NCBI RefSeq assembly: GCF_006569185.2
Contig: NZ_VIGC02000001.1
Coordinates: forward strand, 124,001-188,000
DNA length: 64,000 nucleotides
DNA from: Litorilinea aerophila
GTDB lineage: Bacteria > Chloroflexota > Anaerolineae > Caldilineales > Caldilineaceae
Direction of reading: 5' to 3'
Shown here piece after piece: positions 26,038 through 35,896 of this stretch. The notes under the pieces were generated by a model that saw nothing but the letters and a program-made list of their open reading frames with translations, was not told where the DNA came from and ran no database searches. Made by a program: the position numbers and the translations under genes. The stretch's first letter is position 1. Every line of letters begins with the position of its first letter.

Positions 26038-26811
26038 TCAGGCAGACGAAGTCGGCGTGCTCAGGTACTTCTCCAGGAAGGCAAAGATCTTCTTCCAGCC
26101 GTCCACCGCCTGGGCCTGCCGATAGTTGGGGCGGTCGTAGTAGAAGAAGCCGTGGCCCGCGCCGGGGTACATGTGAAACTCGTAGACCTTGTTGTATTTT
26201 TTCAGCTCCTCCTCGTGCCGGGCCACCTGTTCCGGCGTGGGATTCCGGTCTTCCTCCCCGAAGAGGCCCAACAGGGGACAGGAGAGGTTCGGCGTATAGT
26301 CGATGGGCGCAACAGGCTGTTTGGGGGTCAATTCCTCTGGGGACATGACCACCCGGCCGCCCCAGCAATCCACCGCCGCGTCGAAGCCCTGGGTGCGGCA
26401 GGCAGCCAGATAGGCATGGCGGCCGCCGGAGCAGGTTCCGAAGACGCCGACCTTGCCGTTGATGTAGGGCAGGGAGCGCAGGAACTTCATCGCGCCCTCG
26501 ATGTCGCCCACGGCCTGGTCGTCGGGGACGCCCCCCTCGGCCCGCACCCGGGCAGCCACGTCCTCGGGCGTGCCATGGCCGGCCCGGTAGTAGAGGTTGG
26601 GGGAGATGGCGGCGTAGCCGTGGTGGGCGAATTTACGGGTCGCCTCCCGGTACCATTCGTCCCAGCCGGGCATGTGGTGGATGACCACCATGCCGGGGAA
26701 AGGTCCTGGCCCCAGGGGACGGGCAAAGTAGGCGTTGATGACATCGCCGTTGGCGCCGTGGATGGTCACGGTCTCTGCCAACATGCCTTCATACATGTCC
26801 GTCTGGTACAT
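26038..26811 (-). CDS. Dienelactone hydrolase family protein
   Basis: 257 aa from the ATG of MYQTDMYEGM, with AAGGAGG five bases upstream. An alpha/beta-hydrolase: nucleophile elbow GTCSGG (Cys, as in dienelactone hydrolases), acid region LFGEEDRNPT, and catalytic His in GAGHGFFYYDRP. The early VIHHMPGWDEWYR is typical of carboxymethylenebutenolidase-like proteins. It would hydrolyse lactones or esters in the cytoplasm; the substrate is unknown. Its own upstream region is long and contains no other gene. Confidence 0.9.
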   Translation of the reverse strand: MYQTDMYEGMLAETVTIHGANGDVINAYFARPLGPGPFPGMVVIHHMPGWDEWYREATRKFAHHGYAAISPNLYYRAGHGTPEDVAARVRAEGGVPDDQAVGDIEGAMKFLRSLPYINGKVGVFGTCSGGRHAYLAACRTQGFDAAVDCWGGRVVMSPEELTPKQPVAPIDYTPNLSCPLLGLFGEEDRNPTPEQVARHEEELKKYNKVYEFHMYPGAGHGFFYYDRPNYRQAQAVDGWKKIFAFLEKYLSTPTSSA

Positions 26812-27042
26812 GATGCCTCCTTGGTGAATTCCGCAGTACATGTGGTCCATGTCGTGGTACATGAGTCGTGGTACATGATAAGGTGCGAGATAGGATGCAG
26901 CGTCCCTTTCTGCAACAGGGCGATAACGCCGTAGATAGGGACGTAGATGGGGTACACATGGGCGTGGCAGTCAAGCCAAGTATACCCTGTCGTGCGGGTC
27001 TGAACAAGAAGGTGCGCAGAACCTGCACCTCGAAAATCTTGT

Positions 27043-27071
27043 TTGACAGGGCCAATACGATTTGATACCAT
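27043..27071 (+). promoter_or_regulatory. Sigma70-type promoter
   Basis: Perfect TTGACA (27043-27048), 17-base spacer, TACCAT (27066-27071). It points to the second Opp/Dpp operon. Confidence 0.5.
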
Positions 27072-27268
27072 GGAGCGTGAAAGGGGGGATTTCCTCGCCT
27101 TTCCATCCAAATTTTCCAGCCCTTTTTACCCGTTTACCAGCTTCCATTACAGCCTGCTCCGTTCACTCGCAAAGGGTGTTATCGAACCATGTCGGGCACT
27201 CCTGGCGATGACACACTGACCCTGTTGGATCGGCGCCCGGGTGAGTCAGCTCCCCTCCCGTGAAAAAT

Positions 27269-27303
27269 GCCGTGAAAAATTGGGTGCGCATTTTTCACAC
27301 GGC
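27269..27303 (+). promoter_or_regulatory. Leader hairpin
   Basis: GCCGTGAAAAAT (27269-27280) pairs with ATTTTTCACACGGC (27290-27303) with a two-base bulge and a nine-base loop. It lies in the long leader of the importer operon. The A/T-rich apex is unlike a normal terminator. Confidence 0.35.
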
Positions 27304-27356
27304 TATCCTGGCCGCCCTACGGGAAACTGGCTTTTCGTTGGTCTTCACAGCGCAGT

Positions 27357-27366
27357 AAAACGTTTT
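27357..27366. promoter_or_regulatory. LacI-type operator candidate, second copy
   Basis: AAAACGTTTT within GTAAAACGTTTTCAT. It is identical to the palindrome at 17396-17405 and lies 184 bases before the binding-protein gene. A shared regulator of the two uptake systems is a possible reading. Confidence 0.4.
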
Positions 27367-27550
27367 CATCCGACCTGGTGCCTGGGTTTGCCCATGGCCA
27401 TCTGCCGCACGGTAACGGCTGACCCTGGCCGACGATACTGGCACCTGCGCGCCCCCTCCGCAAGGCAGGGCCAGCAAAACCGGCCAGACGTCTGTTACAC
27501 AATCATTCCCGTCCATCCCATTCCGCAAGATTGACCTGAGGAGGAACCCC

Positions 27551-29698
27551 ATGTCGTATGCGCACCGGACGTGGCCCAGCTGGCCTTCGTCCAAGACCTG
27601 GTACCGATTTCTCCCCCCTGTTCTGCTCGTCTTGACCTTGCTGTTCACGGCCTGTGACTCGTCTTCGGAGCCTTCTTCCGAACCTGCGCCGGCAGAGGCG
27701 CCTGCGGCCGAAGCGCCGGCTGCCCCCGCAGCGGCAGAGCCCCAGGCAGCCCAGCAGCCGGCCAGCGTGGACGACTACCTGGCCCAACGGGAACAGTGTA
27801 CCTGGGATACCCCCTGCTGGCCTGAAATTGTGGACACCATCCCCACCTCCTTCCAGGAAGCGCCCATGCTGGCCGAGCGGGTCCAGGCCGGCGAGCTGCC
27901 GCCAGTGGAGGAGCGCCTGCCCAAGGAGCCCCTGGTCATCCAGCCGGCAGAGATGATCGGCCAATACGGCGGCACCCTGCGCCGCGCCTTCACCGGCCCG
28001 GGCGACCGCCAGAATGTGGAGCGCTGGGTCAATGACTATGGCATCTTCTGGAATACCGGCGCCAATGAACTGCGGCCCCGGGTCATCAAATCCTGGGAGG
28101 CCAATGAAGATGCCAGCGAGTGGACCTTCTACCTGCGGGAAGGCATGAAGTGGTCCGACGGTGCCCCGTACACCGCCGACGACTACCTGTTCTGGTATGA
28201 ACACATTCTGACCAACGAGCTGTTGGTCCCCACCCAGCCCTGGTACATGCGCTGGGGCGGGGAGACGGCCGTCTTCGAGAAGGTGGACGGTTACACCTTT
28301 AAGATCAAGTTCGCCCAGCCCTTCCCCTCGTGGCTGGAGACCATGTCCACCTCCAGCGTGGCCGGCCACTTCCACCAGGGTCGAAACGGCGGCGGCCTGG
28401 TGGCGCCCCGCCACTACCTGGAGCAGTTCCACCCCGATTTTGTGGGCGAAGAGGAAGCCAACCAGATTGCCCAGGACGCCGGCTACGAGAACTGGCACCT
28501 CCACTTCCTGGCCAAAAATGACGCGGCCATGAACCCCGAGCTGCCGGTCATCACCCCCTGGAAGCCGGTCACCCGCATCGCCGACAGCGAGTACATCCTG
28601 GAACGGAACCCCTACTACATCGGCGTGGACACGGAAGGCAACCAGCTTCCCTACTTCGACCGCATCTCCCTGGAACTGGTGGAGGAGCTGGAGGTGTTGA
28701 ATCTGCGGGCCATCGCCGGCAACTACACGGTGCAGGGCCGCCATATCGACTTCGCCAAGTTGCCCGTGATCCGGGAAAACGAGGAAGCCGGCGGCTACTT
28801 CGTGGACTTCTGGGGCAGCAGCACCCGCCATCCCGTGGCTGTCTACATTAACATGGACTGGCAAGGCGATCCGGAGATTGCCGAATACACGGTGGGCAGC
28901 CTGGAGTTCCGCAAGGCCCTCTCCCTGGCCATCGAGCGCTCGGAGCTCAACGAGACCTTCTTCCTGGGCGTGGGCACCGAGGCCTCCCTCTGCCCGGCCA
29001 ACACCCCACCTTTCTTCAACAGCGACCGCTGGGATCGGGAGTTCGGCCGCTTTGATCCGGATGAGGCCAACCAGATCCTGGACAGCATCGGCCTGGATCA
29101 GCGGGACAGCGAGGGCTTCCGCCTGTTGCCCAGCGGCAAGCGGCTGACCCTGCGCATCGACGCGGTGAGTGGCGCCTTCCTGCCCTACCCGGAGATCGGC
29201 GAGCGGATCGCCCAGATGTGGGCCCAGAACATCGGCATTCAGCTTCTGATCAACCCCGTAGAGCGCAGCCTCTGGATCGAGCGGTCGGAAGCCAACGAGC
29301 CCATGATGAGCCTCTTCGAGACGGGCGAATGGAATCCAGAGGTACTCCCGCGCCTGATCCCGGGCACTCGCTGGGCACCCCTGGCCACAGCCTGGGGCAA
29401 TACACCCAACCCCGATCCGGCCGAGTATGACGGGCCAGAATGGATCAAGGCCCAGATCCTGAAACACTGGGAGGCCATCCAGGAGCCGGATCCGGAAAAG
29501 CGGCGGGCCCTCTACATCGAAGGCACGGAGATCATGTGTGACAACCAGCCCTTGTTGGGCGTCGTCGTCAACGTCCCCGTCTACACCACCCTGATCAAGA
29601 AGAACGTGCGCAACGTGCCCAAGCCCATGGAGTGGGTGGTCTATGCCCAGACCCCCGGTAACGGGTACCCCGAACAGTTCTTCATGATCCAGGAGTGA
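27551..29698 (+). CDS. ABC transporter substrate-binding lipoprotein, family 5
   Basis: 715 aa with GAGGAGG seven bases before the ATG. A lipoprotein signal ends in LLFTAC (Cys35) and is followed by an acidic/Pro spacer. The SBP_bac_5 fold is clear (MKWSDGAPYTADDYLFWYEHIL). It is longer than the usual 500-600 aa because of extra loops in the second lobe. Ligand probably an oligopeptide or oligosaccharide. First gene of a five-gene importer operon. Confidence 0.93.
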   Translation: MSYAHRTWPSWPSSKTWYRFLPPVLLVLTLLFTACDSSSEPSSEPAPAEAPAAEAPAAPAAAEPQAAQQPASVDDYLAQREQCTWDTPCWPEIVDTIPTSFQEAPMLAERVQAGELPPVEERLPKEPLVIQPAEMIGQYGGTLRRAFTGPGDRQNVERWVNDYGIFWNTGANELRPRVIKSWEANEDASEWTFYLREGMKWSDGAPYTADDYLFWYEHILTNELLVPTQPWYMRWGGETAVFEKVDGYTFKIKFAQPFPSWLETMSTSSVAGHFHQGRNGGGLVAPRHYLEQFHPDFVGEEEANQIAQDAGYENWHLHFLAKNDAAMNPELPVITPWKPVTRIADSEYILERNPYYIGVDTEGNQLPYFDRISLELVEELEVLNLRAIAGNYTVQGRHIDFAKLPVIRENEEAGGYFVDFWGSSTRHPVAVYINMDWQGDPEIAEYTVGSLEFRKALSLAIERSELNETFFLGVGTEASLCPANTPPFFNSDRWDREFGRFDPDEANQILDSIGLDQRDSEGFRLLPSGKRLTLRIDAVSGAFLPYPEIGERIAQMWAQNIGIQLLINPVERSLWIERSEANEPMMSLFETGEWNPEVLPRLIPGTRWAPLATAWGNTPNPDPAEYDGPEWIKAQILKHWEAIQEPDPEKRRALYIEGTEIMCDNQPLLGVVVNVPVYTTLIKKNVRNVPKPMEWVVYAQTPGNGYPEQFFMIQE

Positions 29699-29745
29699 CG
29701 CTGCGGCAAGAACCGCGCAGAGCGGAGAGCCCCCAGAGATTTTTA

Positions 29746-29783
29746 GCCGGGATGGGGCCTGCCAGTGGGTATCCCATCCCGGC
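29746..29783 (+). promoter_or_regulatory. Intercistronic stem-loop between binding-protein and permease genes
   Basis: GCCGGGATGGG (29746-29756) and its exact complement (29773-29783) pair across a 16-base loop, 48 bases after the binding-protein stop. The place corresponds to the stem-loops at 8244 and 20462 in the other importer operons. Confidence 0.65.
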
Positions 29784-29915
29784 CCACACAGACAAACCCG
29801 GTCGTTCCCAATTACGCCGCGGAGTCGGCATCCTCTCTCCGCAAACGGGCAACTCTCCGTAAACGGGCAACAATCGTGAAGTAGTGAAACTGGCTGATAC
29901 CCAAGAGGAAACCCG

Positions 29916-30899
29916 ATGGTAGCCTATCTGATCCGGCGTGTCTTCTATGGGCTGTTGACCATTTTTGCCGTGTCGGTCCTCTCTTTCCTCATCATCCAAC
30001 TTCCCCCCGGCGACTATGTGACCTCCTACATCGCCTCCCTGGAGGCCCAGGGCGATGAAGTTTCGGCCGAAGAGGCCGCTGCCCTGCGGGAATATTTCGG
30101 GCTGGGGCAGCCGGCCTATGTCCAATATGGCAAGTGGATCTGGCAGATCCTGCATGGAAACTTCGGCATGTCCTTCCAGTATCGGGTGCCGGTCACTGAG
30201 GTGATCGGCGAGCGGCTCTTGCTCACGGTGCTCCTGGCCCTGGGGACGGTGGTCTTCATCTGGGTGGTGGCCATTCCCATCGGCATCTACTCGGCCGTGC
30301 GTCAATATTCCATCCCTGACTATCTGGCCACATTCCTGGGCTTCACGGGCCTGGCCGTGCCGGATTTTCTGCTGGCCCTGGTGCTCATGTACTTCGCCTG
30401 GGATCTGTACGATTTCAGCATCGGCGGCCTCTTCTCGCCCGAGTACGTGACGGCGCCATGGGGCGTCGACCGGGTGATCGACCTGCTGAAGCACATGATC
30501 ATCCCGGTGATTGTGCTGGGCACCTCGGGGACGGCCTCCCTGATCCGCATCACCCGGGCCAACCTGTTGGACGAATTGCGCAAGCCCTACGTGGTGGCGG
30601 CCCGGGCCAAGGGACTGTCCGAATGGCAGCTCATCCTCAAATATCCGGTACGCCTGGCCCTCAACCCCATCATCAGCCTGACGGCCTACATTCTGCCGTT
30701 TTTGGTCTCGGGCAGCGTCATCGTCTCGGTGGTGTTGAGCCTGCCCACCGTCGGGCCGGTGTTGCTGCGCTCCCTCCTTTCCCAGGACATGTTCCTGGCC
30801 GGGGCCATCATCCTGCTCATCGGGGTCATGACGGTCATCGGCACCCTGCTGTCGGACATCCTGCTGGCCCTCATCGACCCCCGGGTCCGGCTCCAGTAG
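29916..30899 (+). CDS. Opp/Dpp-type ABC transporter permease (DppB type)
   Basis: 327 aa with AGAGGAAA upstream. N-terminal helix (YLIRRVFYGLLTIFAVSVLSF), external loop, five more helices, and the cytoplasmic loop AARAKGLSEWQLILKYPVRLALNP. Standard length and order. It forms the channel with the following permease. The 17-mer GGGCAACAATCGTGAAG lies 35 bases before its start and again before the gene at 40648. Confidence 0.94.
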   Translation: MVAYLIRRVFYGLLTIFAVSVLSFLIIQLPPGDYVTSYIASLEAQGDEVSAEEAAALREYFGLGQPAYVQYGKWIWQILHGNFGMSFQYRVPVTEVIGERLLLTVLLALGTVVFIWVVAIPIGIYSAVRQYSIPDYLATFLGFTGLAVPDFLLALVLMYFAWDLYDFSIGGLFSPEYVTAPWGVDRVIDLLKHMIIPVIVLGTSGTASLIRITRANLLDELRKPYVVAARAKGLSEWQLILKYPVRLALNPIISLTAYILPFLVSGSVIVSVVLSLPTVGPVLLRSLLSQDMFLAGAIILLIGVMTVIGTLLSDILLALIDPRVRLQ

Positions 30900-30950
30900 G
30901 CACCGAAAATCTGTCGAGATAAGAAAGAAGATGGACAAAGGTTTGGAAGG

Positions 30951-32126
30951 ATGAGTCAAGAAAGCACCGTTCTGCCCCCCATCCAGAAGCCCCCCGTCCA
31001 GCAGGCGGAGCGCGACCAGGCCAACGAGCTGGAGGAACGCCTCAGCGTGGCGTCCCAGCGCCAGTTGATGTGGATGCGCTTTAAGCGCCATCGTCTGGCG
31101 TTGGTGGCCACTGTGATCGTCCTGCTGTTCTACCTGGCAGCGCTGGGGGCTGAATTTCTGGCCACCAGCGATCCCACCCTGGGCCGCTCCGCCCGGGCGG
31201 TCGTCCCGCCCCAGCCCATCTACCTCTTCGACAACGGCCGGTTTCGCCTCCACGTCTGTGGCGTGGAAGGCAGCCGGGATCCCTACACCATGCAGAAAAT
31301 TTACAAGCGAGATTGCTCCCGCAAAATCGACTTGAAATTCTTCGCCCGGGGATTCGAGTACAAATTCCTGGGCCTGATCCCGGCCAACATTCACCTGTTG
31401 GGCGTCCGAGATCCAGAGACCTACACGGCCGAGGAGACCCTCTTCCTGTTGGGCACCGACATCCAGGGACGCGACCTCTACTCCCGCATCATCTACGGGA
31501 CCCGCACCTCCATGACCATCGGCCTCATCGGGGTGGCCTTGAGCCTGGCCCTGGGGATTGTCCTGGGCGGTATTTCAGGCTTCTTTGGGGGTGTCATCGA
31601 CAACATCATCCAGCGGACCATCGAGATCATCCGCTCCATCCCCACCATCCCCCTGTGGATGGGGCTGGCCGCCGCCCTGCCGCCCGACTGGTCGGTGCTG
31701 CAGATCTACTTTGCCATCACCATCATCGTCTCCCTGTTTGCCTGGACGGACCTGGCCCGGGTGGTGCGGGGCCGTTTTCTGGCCATGCGCGAAGAGGACT
31801 TCGTCACCGCCGCCCTGGTGACCGGCGCCACCTGGCAGGCCATCATCTTCCGCCACATGGTGCCCTCCTTCTACAGCCACCTCATCGCCTCGGCCACCCT
31901 GGCCATTCCGTTCATGATCATCAGCGAGACAGCCCTGAGCTTCCTGGGGCTGGGCCTGCGGCCGCCGGCCATCAGCTGGGGCGTCCTCTTGCAGGCCACC
32001 CAAAATGTCCAGGCCATCGCCCTCACCCCCTGGCTCATGTTTCCGGCCGTCCCGGTGATTGTGGCCATCCTGGCCCTGAACTTCATGGGCGACGGCCTGC
32101 GGGATGCAGCAGATCCGTACAGCTAA
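30951..32126 (+). CDS. Opp/Dpp-type ABC transporter permease (DppC type) with enlarged external loop
   Basis: 391 aa. After the first membrane helix (LALVATVIVLLFYLAALGAEF) an external region of about 90 residues with two cysteines (HVCGVEGSRD, KRDCSRK) precedes the core at LFLLGTDIQGRDLYSR. The EAA loop is ALVTGATWQAIIFRHMVPSF. The large loop is common in permeases paired with big family-5 binding proteins and probably docks the ligand-loaded protein. Confidence 0.93.
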   Translation: MSQESTVLPPIQKPPVQQAERDQANELEERLSVASQRQLMWMRFKRHRLALVATVIVLLFYLAALGAEFLATSDPTLGRSARAVVPPQPIYLFDNGRFRLHVCGVEGSRDPYTMQKIYKRDCSRKIDLKFFARGFEYKFLGLIPANIHLLGVRDPETYTAEETLFLLGTDIQGRDLYSRIIYGTRTSMTIGLIGVALSLALGIVLGGISGFFGGVIDNIIQRTIEIIRSIPTIPLWMGLAAALPPDWSVLQIYFAITIIVSLFAWTDLARVVRGRFLAMREEDFVTAALVTGATWQAIIFRHMVPSFYSHLIASATLAIPFMIISETALSFLGLGLRPPAISWGVLLQATQNVQAIALTPWLMFPAVPVIVAILALNFMGDGLRDAADPYS

Positions 32127-32155
32127 AGGCTGGTAACCCGGGAAAGTCTGACCCT

Positions 32156-33211
32156 ATGACCCAACGCACCCTCACCCAACCCAAACCGCCCCCCACGACC
32201 CAGGCAGAACCCCTGCTCCAGGTCAGGAACCTGCAGACCTACTTTTTCACCGAGGAAGGGGTCGTCCACGCGGTGGACGGCGCCAGCTTTGACGTATTGC
32301 CGGGGAGAACCCTGGGGATTGTGGGGGAAAGCGGCTGCGGCAAAAGCGTGGCCGCCAAGTCCATCCTCCAGATCGTCGACCGGCCGGGCCGCATCGTGGG
32401 GGGAGAGATCCTGTACAACTACCCGGCGGGCCCCGGGCAGATCCGCCAGGTCAACCTGCTTTCCTTCCCCGCGGACAGCCCGGAGATGCGCGCCATCCGG
32501 GGCGGGGAAATCTCCATGATCTTCCAGGAGCCCATGTCTTCCTTCAGCCCCGTCCATACCGTGGGCGACCAGATTGTGGAGGCCATCCGGCTCCACAACC
32601 GGGTGGACAAGGCCACGGCCTGGGAAACGGCTCGGGAATGGCTCCACCATGTGGGCATCCCCAACCCGAGCCAGCGCATGCACGAATACCCCTACCGGCT
32701 CAGCGGCGGCCAATGCCAGCGGGCCATGATCGCCATGGCCCTGGCCACCAACCCCCGCATCCTCATCGCCGACGAGCCCACCACTGCGCTGGACGTCACC
32801 ACCCAGGCCCAGATCCTGAACCTGCTTCGCCGCCTCCAGGCCGAACAGGGCATGGCCATGATCTTCATCACCCACGACCTGGGGGTCATTGCCGAGCTGG
32901 CCGACGAGGTGGCGGTGATGTACCTGGGCCGGGTGGTGGAGCGGGCACCGGTCTACGAACTCTTCCGCAACCCCAAACACCCCTACACCCGGGCCCTGCT
33001 CCAGTCCATCCCCCGCCTGGATGCCCGGCCCCGGGAGCGGCTGCCCTCCATCGAGGGCTCCATCCCCCACCCCCAGAACCGGCCGCCGGGCTGCCCATTC
33101 CATCCCCGCTGCCCGGACTTTATGCCCGGCGTCTGCGACCAGCGGGAGCCCCGGCTCGCTGCCGTGGGCGATCATCACGAAGCCAGTTGCTTTCTCTACC
33201 CAGGATGCTAG
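32156..33211 (+). CDS. Opp/Dpp-type ABC transporter ATP-binding protein (DppD type)
   Basis: 351 aa from ATG 32156, 29 bases after the permease stop. Walker [10 protein letters not shown], signature [11 protein letters not shown], Walker [14 protein letters not shown]-loop ITHD. The oligo_HPY tail [18 protein letters not shown] closes it. The Cys in LSGGQCQR replaces the usual Arg or Lys and is a small oddity. Confidence 0.94.
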   Translation: MTQRTLTQPKPPPTTQAEPLLQVRNLQTYFFTEEGVVHAVDGASFDVLPGRTLGIVGESGCGKSVAAKSILQIVDRPGRIVGGEILYNYPAGPGQIRQVNLLSFPADSPEMRAIRGGEISMIFQEPMSSFSPVHTVGDQIVEAIRLHNRVDKATAWETAREWLHHVGIPNPSQRMHEYPYRLSGGQCQRAMIAMALATNPRILIADEPTTALDVTTQAQILNLLRRLQAEQGMAMIFITHDLGVIAELADEVAVMYLGRVVERAPVYELFRNPKHPYTRALLQSIPRLDARPRERLPSIEGSIPHPQNRPPGCPFHPRCPDFMPGVCDQREPRLAAVGDHHEASCFLYPGC

Positions 33212-33217
33212 CCAGCC

Positions 33218-34282
33218 ATGACAGAACGTTTGAGTCAGCCGGTCACCGCTGGAGCCACCCAGCCGGACGATATCTACCAGAACCCCGAGATCGTGCTCCA
33301 GGTCCGCCATCTCAAGAAATACTTCCCCCTGGAAAGTGGCTTCTTTCGGCGCAGGGTGGGCGTAGTGCGGGCCGTGGACGATGTGAGCTTTACCATCCGG
33401 GAAGGGGAGACGGTCAGCCTGGTGGGCGAGAGTGGCTGTGGCAAGACCACCACTTCCCGCTGTATCGTCCGGGCCCTGGACCCGACCGACGGCGAAATCC
33501 TCTACCGGACCTATGAGGGCAACGTGGTGGACCTGGCCCGGATGAGCCAGGCCGAGATTCGCCCCCTGCGCCGGGGGATCCAGATGGTCTTCCAGGATCC
33601 TTTCTCCTCCCTCAATCCCCGGATGACCATCTACGAGATCGTCAGCGAGCCCTTGCGGGTGCACAATATCGGCACCCGCCAAGAGCGGGAGGAGCGGGTG
33701 GCCGACCTGCTGCGCCGGGTGGGCCTGCGGGCCGAGTACATGCGCCGCTTTCCCCATGCCTTCAGCGGCGGGCAACGCCAGCGCATCGGCATTGCCCGGG
33801 CCCTGGCCGCCAACCCCCGCCTGATCGTGGCCGACGAACCCGTCTCCGCGCTGGATGTGTCGGTCCAGGCCCAGGTGCTCAACCTGATGATGGACCTGCA
33901 GGACGAGTTCAAGTTGACCTACCTGTTCGTGGCCCACGACCTCAGCGTGGTGAACCAGATCAGCAACAAGGTGTTGGTGATGTACGTGGGCCGGGTGGTG
34001 GAGGTGGGACCACCCCAGGAGCTCTTCAAGGCGCCCAAGCACCCCTACACCGCCGCCCTGATCGCCTCGGTCCCCAGGCCCGACCCGTTCCAGCGCAAGG
34101 AGCGCATCATCCCCGAAGGCGAAGTGGCCAACCCGGCCAACCCGCCGTCCGGCTGCTACTTCCACCCCCGCTGCCCCTTCGCCGTGGAACGGTGCCGGCA
34201 GGAGACGCCCCAACTGGAAGAGATCGCGCCCGGCCGACTGGTGAGCTGTCACCGGGCCCGGGAACTGGAGCTGGCCGTCTGA
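33218..34282 (+). CDS. Opp/Dpp-type ABC transporter ATP-binding protein (DppF type)
   Basis: 354 aa, six bases after the previous gene. Walker [10 protein letters not shown], signature [15 protein letters not shown] (Phe for Leu at the first place), Walker [13 protein letters not shown]. The C-terminal [18 protein letters not shown] is the oligo_HPY segment. It works with the DppD-type ATPase; last gene of the operon, followed by a strong terminator hairpin. Confidence 0.94.
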   Translation: MTERLSQPVTAGATQPDDIYQNPEIVLQVRHLKKYFPLESGFFRRRVGVVRAVDDVSFTIREGETVSLVGESGCGKTTTSRCIVRALDPTDGEILYRTYEGNVVDLARMSQAEIRPLRRGIQMVFQDPFSSLNPRMTIYEIVSEPLRVHNIGTRQEREERVADLLRRVGLRAEYMRRFPHAFSGGQRQRIGIARALAANPRLIVADEPVSALDVSVQAQVLNLMMDLQDEFKLTYLFVAHDLSVVNQISNKVLVMYVGRVVEVGPPQELFKAPKHPYTAALIASVPRPDPFQRKERIIPEGEVANPANPPSGCYFHPRCPFAVERCRQETPQLEEIAPGRLVSCHRARELELAV

Positions 34283-34327
34283 GCCTATCCCAGGCCCACA
34301 GCGCTGGAGAGGCGAACGAGGAACAAA

Positions 34328-34363
34328 GCACAGAAGCCGGGGAAGTTTCCCCGGCTTCTGTGC
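34328..34363. terminator. Bidirectional terminator hairpin
   Basis: GCACAGAAGCCGGGGAA (34328-34344) and its exact complement (34347-34363) form a 17-bp stem with a minimal loop. It stands between the convergent ends of the importer operon and the acetamidase gene. There is no long T-run on either side. Confidence 0.75.
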
Positions 34364-34458
34364 TGGTTTCGTGGTATTGGCCTTCTGGCGGCGGTGCTGG
34401 CCACGGCAGGGGAAGCGCAGGCTCATCCGCACCTGGCCGCGCGCCCTTTCCCAGGGCC

Positions 34459-35811
34459 TTACCCGATGCCGTATTGGTCGCGGATGAAGGGCAGCAGCCC
34501 CAGGGGTTCCAGCCGCTCCAGGGGCGCCCGGAAGGTCACCTGCACCACGCCCGGATGGCGGCCGATTTCGATGGCGCCGGTGATGGTGGCCCGGTTCTTC
34601 ACCTCCGGCACGGTCATGCCCAGGAGCTTCGCCGCCCGGGCCAGGCCGTTGTCGGTTGCCGCGTTCAGGTCGGGACCCGTCCCGATGACCGAAATGGGGG
34701 CCGACTCTTCCAGGCGCTCCACGCCCCAGGCCCGGGCCACCTGCAGGGCCCGCTCCCGCTCCTCGGCCGTCAATGGCCGGGCCAGGAAGGGGAGATCCTC
34801 CAGCACCGGCAGCAGGATGGGGCCATCGATGTGCAACCCCTTGAGCAGGTGAACCTGCAGGGTCACCGTACCGGAGACGTCACAGGTGTGGCCGGCGATC
34901 TCACCGTCGCCCTGGAGGGCGTGCATGTCGCCCAGGTAGACGCCCCCACCCGGCGCCTTCACCGGACAGATGAGGATGGCGCCGGCCCGCACCGCGTCGA
35001 TGTCCATGTGGCCGTCGGTCCGGTGCTCCTCCAGCTGCTCGCTGGTGATGGCGTATTCGTGGGGCGCGCCGATGAGGAAGGCGCCGAAGTCCCCTGCGTT
35101 GTGGGAATCGGGGATGGGCATGGAGGGCGTGGTGCCCAGTTGTCCCATGAAAGGCCGCAGCCGGGCCACCAGCCCCACCAGGTCGTGGGGGGCGAAGGTC
35201 AGGATGGGGTTCTGGATGGAGTTGTCCGGCAGGGCGGCGTAGCGCTTTGCCTGGCGGGCGATCTCCTCGGCGGCCTCCTGGTGGAGGGTCACGCCGACCT
35301 GATGATTGCCGTCGAAGGCGATGGTGTAGCCGTTGGTGAAGGTGAAGGGGGTGGCATCGGCGCCGCAGTTGGCACAGCGCACGGCCTCCTGGCCGATGCC
35401 CCGGATCACCGTCTTGGGATAGAGGGTGCCACATTCCGGGCAGCGACCGGCCACGTACGGATCGCCCAGGAAGCGTCCCTGCATGTGCTGGTCGTTGCCC
35501 GAGGCCGTGGCCAGGGAGGTGACGGTGATGTCCTGGATGCGCAGCACGATGGCGTCGCCGGGTTCGGCGCCGGCCACGGCCACCGGCCGGGTCACCTCGT
35601 GGCCGCCCCGGATCTCCGGCGTAATCATGGGCCCCCAGCAGCCGGGCGCGGTATTGGCCACGATGTGGCCACCGTCCCGCACCGGGCCGAGCATGGGCTG
35701 ATTGGGGTCCAGGATGCCGTTGGTGAATTCGTTGACGAAGACCGTCTCGTAGCCTGTCGTTTCCCCGTTGGCAGTAGACGAAGTCGGTTCAACCTGATAT
35801 TGGGTTGCCAT
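34459..35811 (-). CDS. Acetamidase/formamidase family protein with zinc-knuckle insert
   Basis: 450 aa from the ATG of MATQYQV, nine bases after AGGAAGG; the ATG three codons earlier would touch the ribosome site. The FmdA/AmdA fold is clear (HIVANTAPGCWGPMITPEIRGG; MPIPDSHNAGDFGAFLIGA; GVYLGDMHALQGDGE). Family members hydrolyse short amides to acid and ammonia. Residues Cys124, Cys127, Cys146 and Cys149 (CPEC and CANC) form a probable zinc knuckle that simple members lack. It may therefore be a subfamily with a different substrate or partner. Cytoplasmic. Confidence 0.9.
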   Translation of the reverse strand: MATQYQVEPTSSTANGETTGYETVFVNEFTNGILDPNQPMLGPVRDGGHIVANTAPGCWGPMITPEIRGGHEVTRPVAVAGAEPGDAIVLRIQDITVTSLATASGNDQHMQGRFLGDPYVAGRCPECGTLYPKTVIRGIGQEAVRCANCGADATPFTFTNGYTIAFDGNHQVGVTLHQEAAEEIARQAKRYAALPDNSIQNPILTFAPHDLVGLVARLRPFMGQLGTTPSMPIPDSHNAGDFGAFLIGAPHEYAITSEQLEEHRTDGHMDIDAVRAGAILICPVKAPGGGVYLGDMHALQGDGEIAGHTCDVSGTVTLQVHLLKGLHIDGPILLPVLEDLPFLARPLTAEERERALQVARAWGVERLEESAPISVIGTGPDLNAATDNGLARAAKLLGMTVPEVKNRATITGAIEIGRHPGVVQVTFRAPLERLEPLGLLPFIRDQYGIG

Positions 35812-35896
35812 AGAAACCATCCTTCCTGAAGTACATAAAGAAACCGCTACACGTGACTTGATGGATGCTGATGGATGAATGTGGCCAGGGGGGGTG

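Larger units (their letters stand above)
26812..27550. other. Divergent gap with promoter and long leader of the second importer operon
   Basis: No convincing protein gene. It contains a good plus-strand promoter at 27043, a hairpin at 27269-27303, and the AAAACGTTTT palindrome at 27357-27366. Two short frames, an ATG at 27189 (24 codons) and a GTG near 27260 (32 codons), lack clear ribosome sites. The leader before the binding-protein gene would be nearly 480 bases. Confidence 0.55.

Noticed and set aside
27189-27355. Two short frames (24 and 32 codons) in the leader of the second importer operon
   Set aside because: Weak or missing ribosome sites and no conservation evidence; kept only as a remark on the leader.
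27551-29467. Minus-strand frame of about 650 codons across the binding-protein gene
   Set aside because: Exact antisense of a well-supported lipoprotein gene; low-complexity composition typical of GC-rich shadows.
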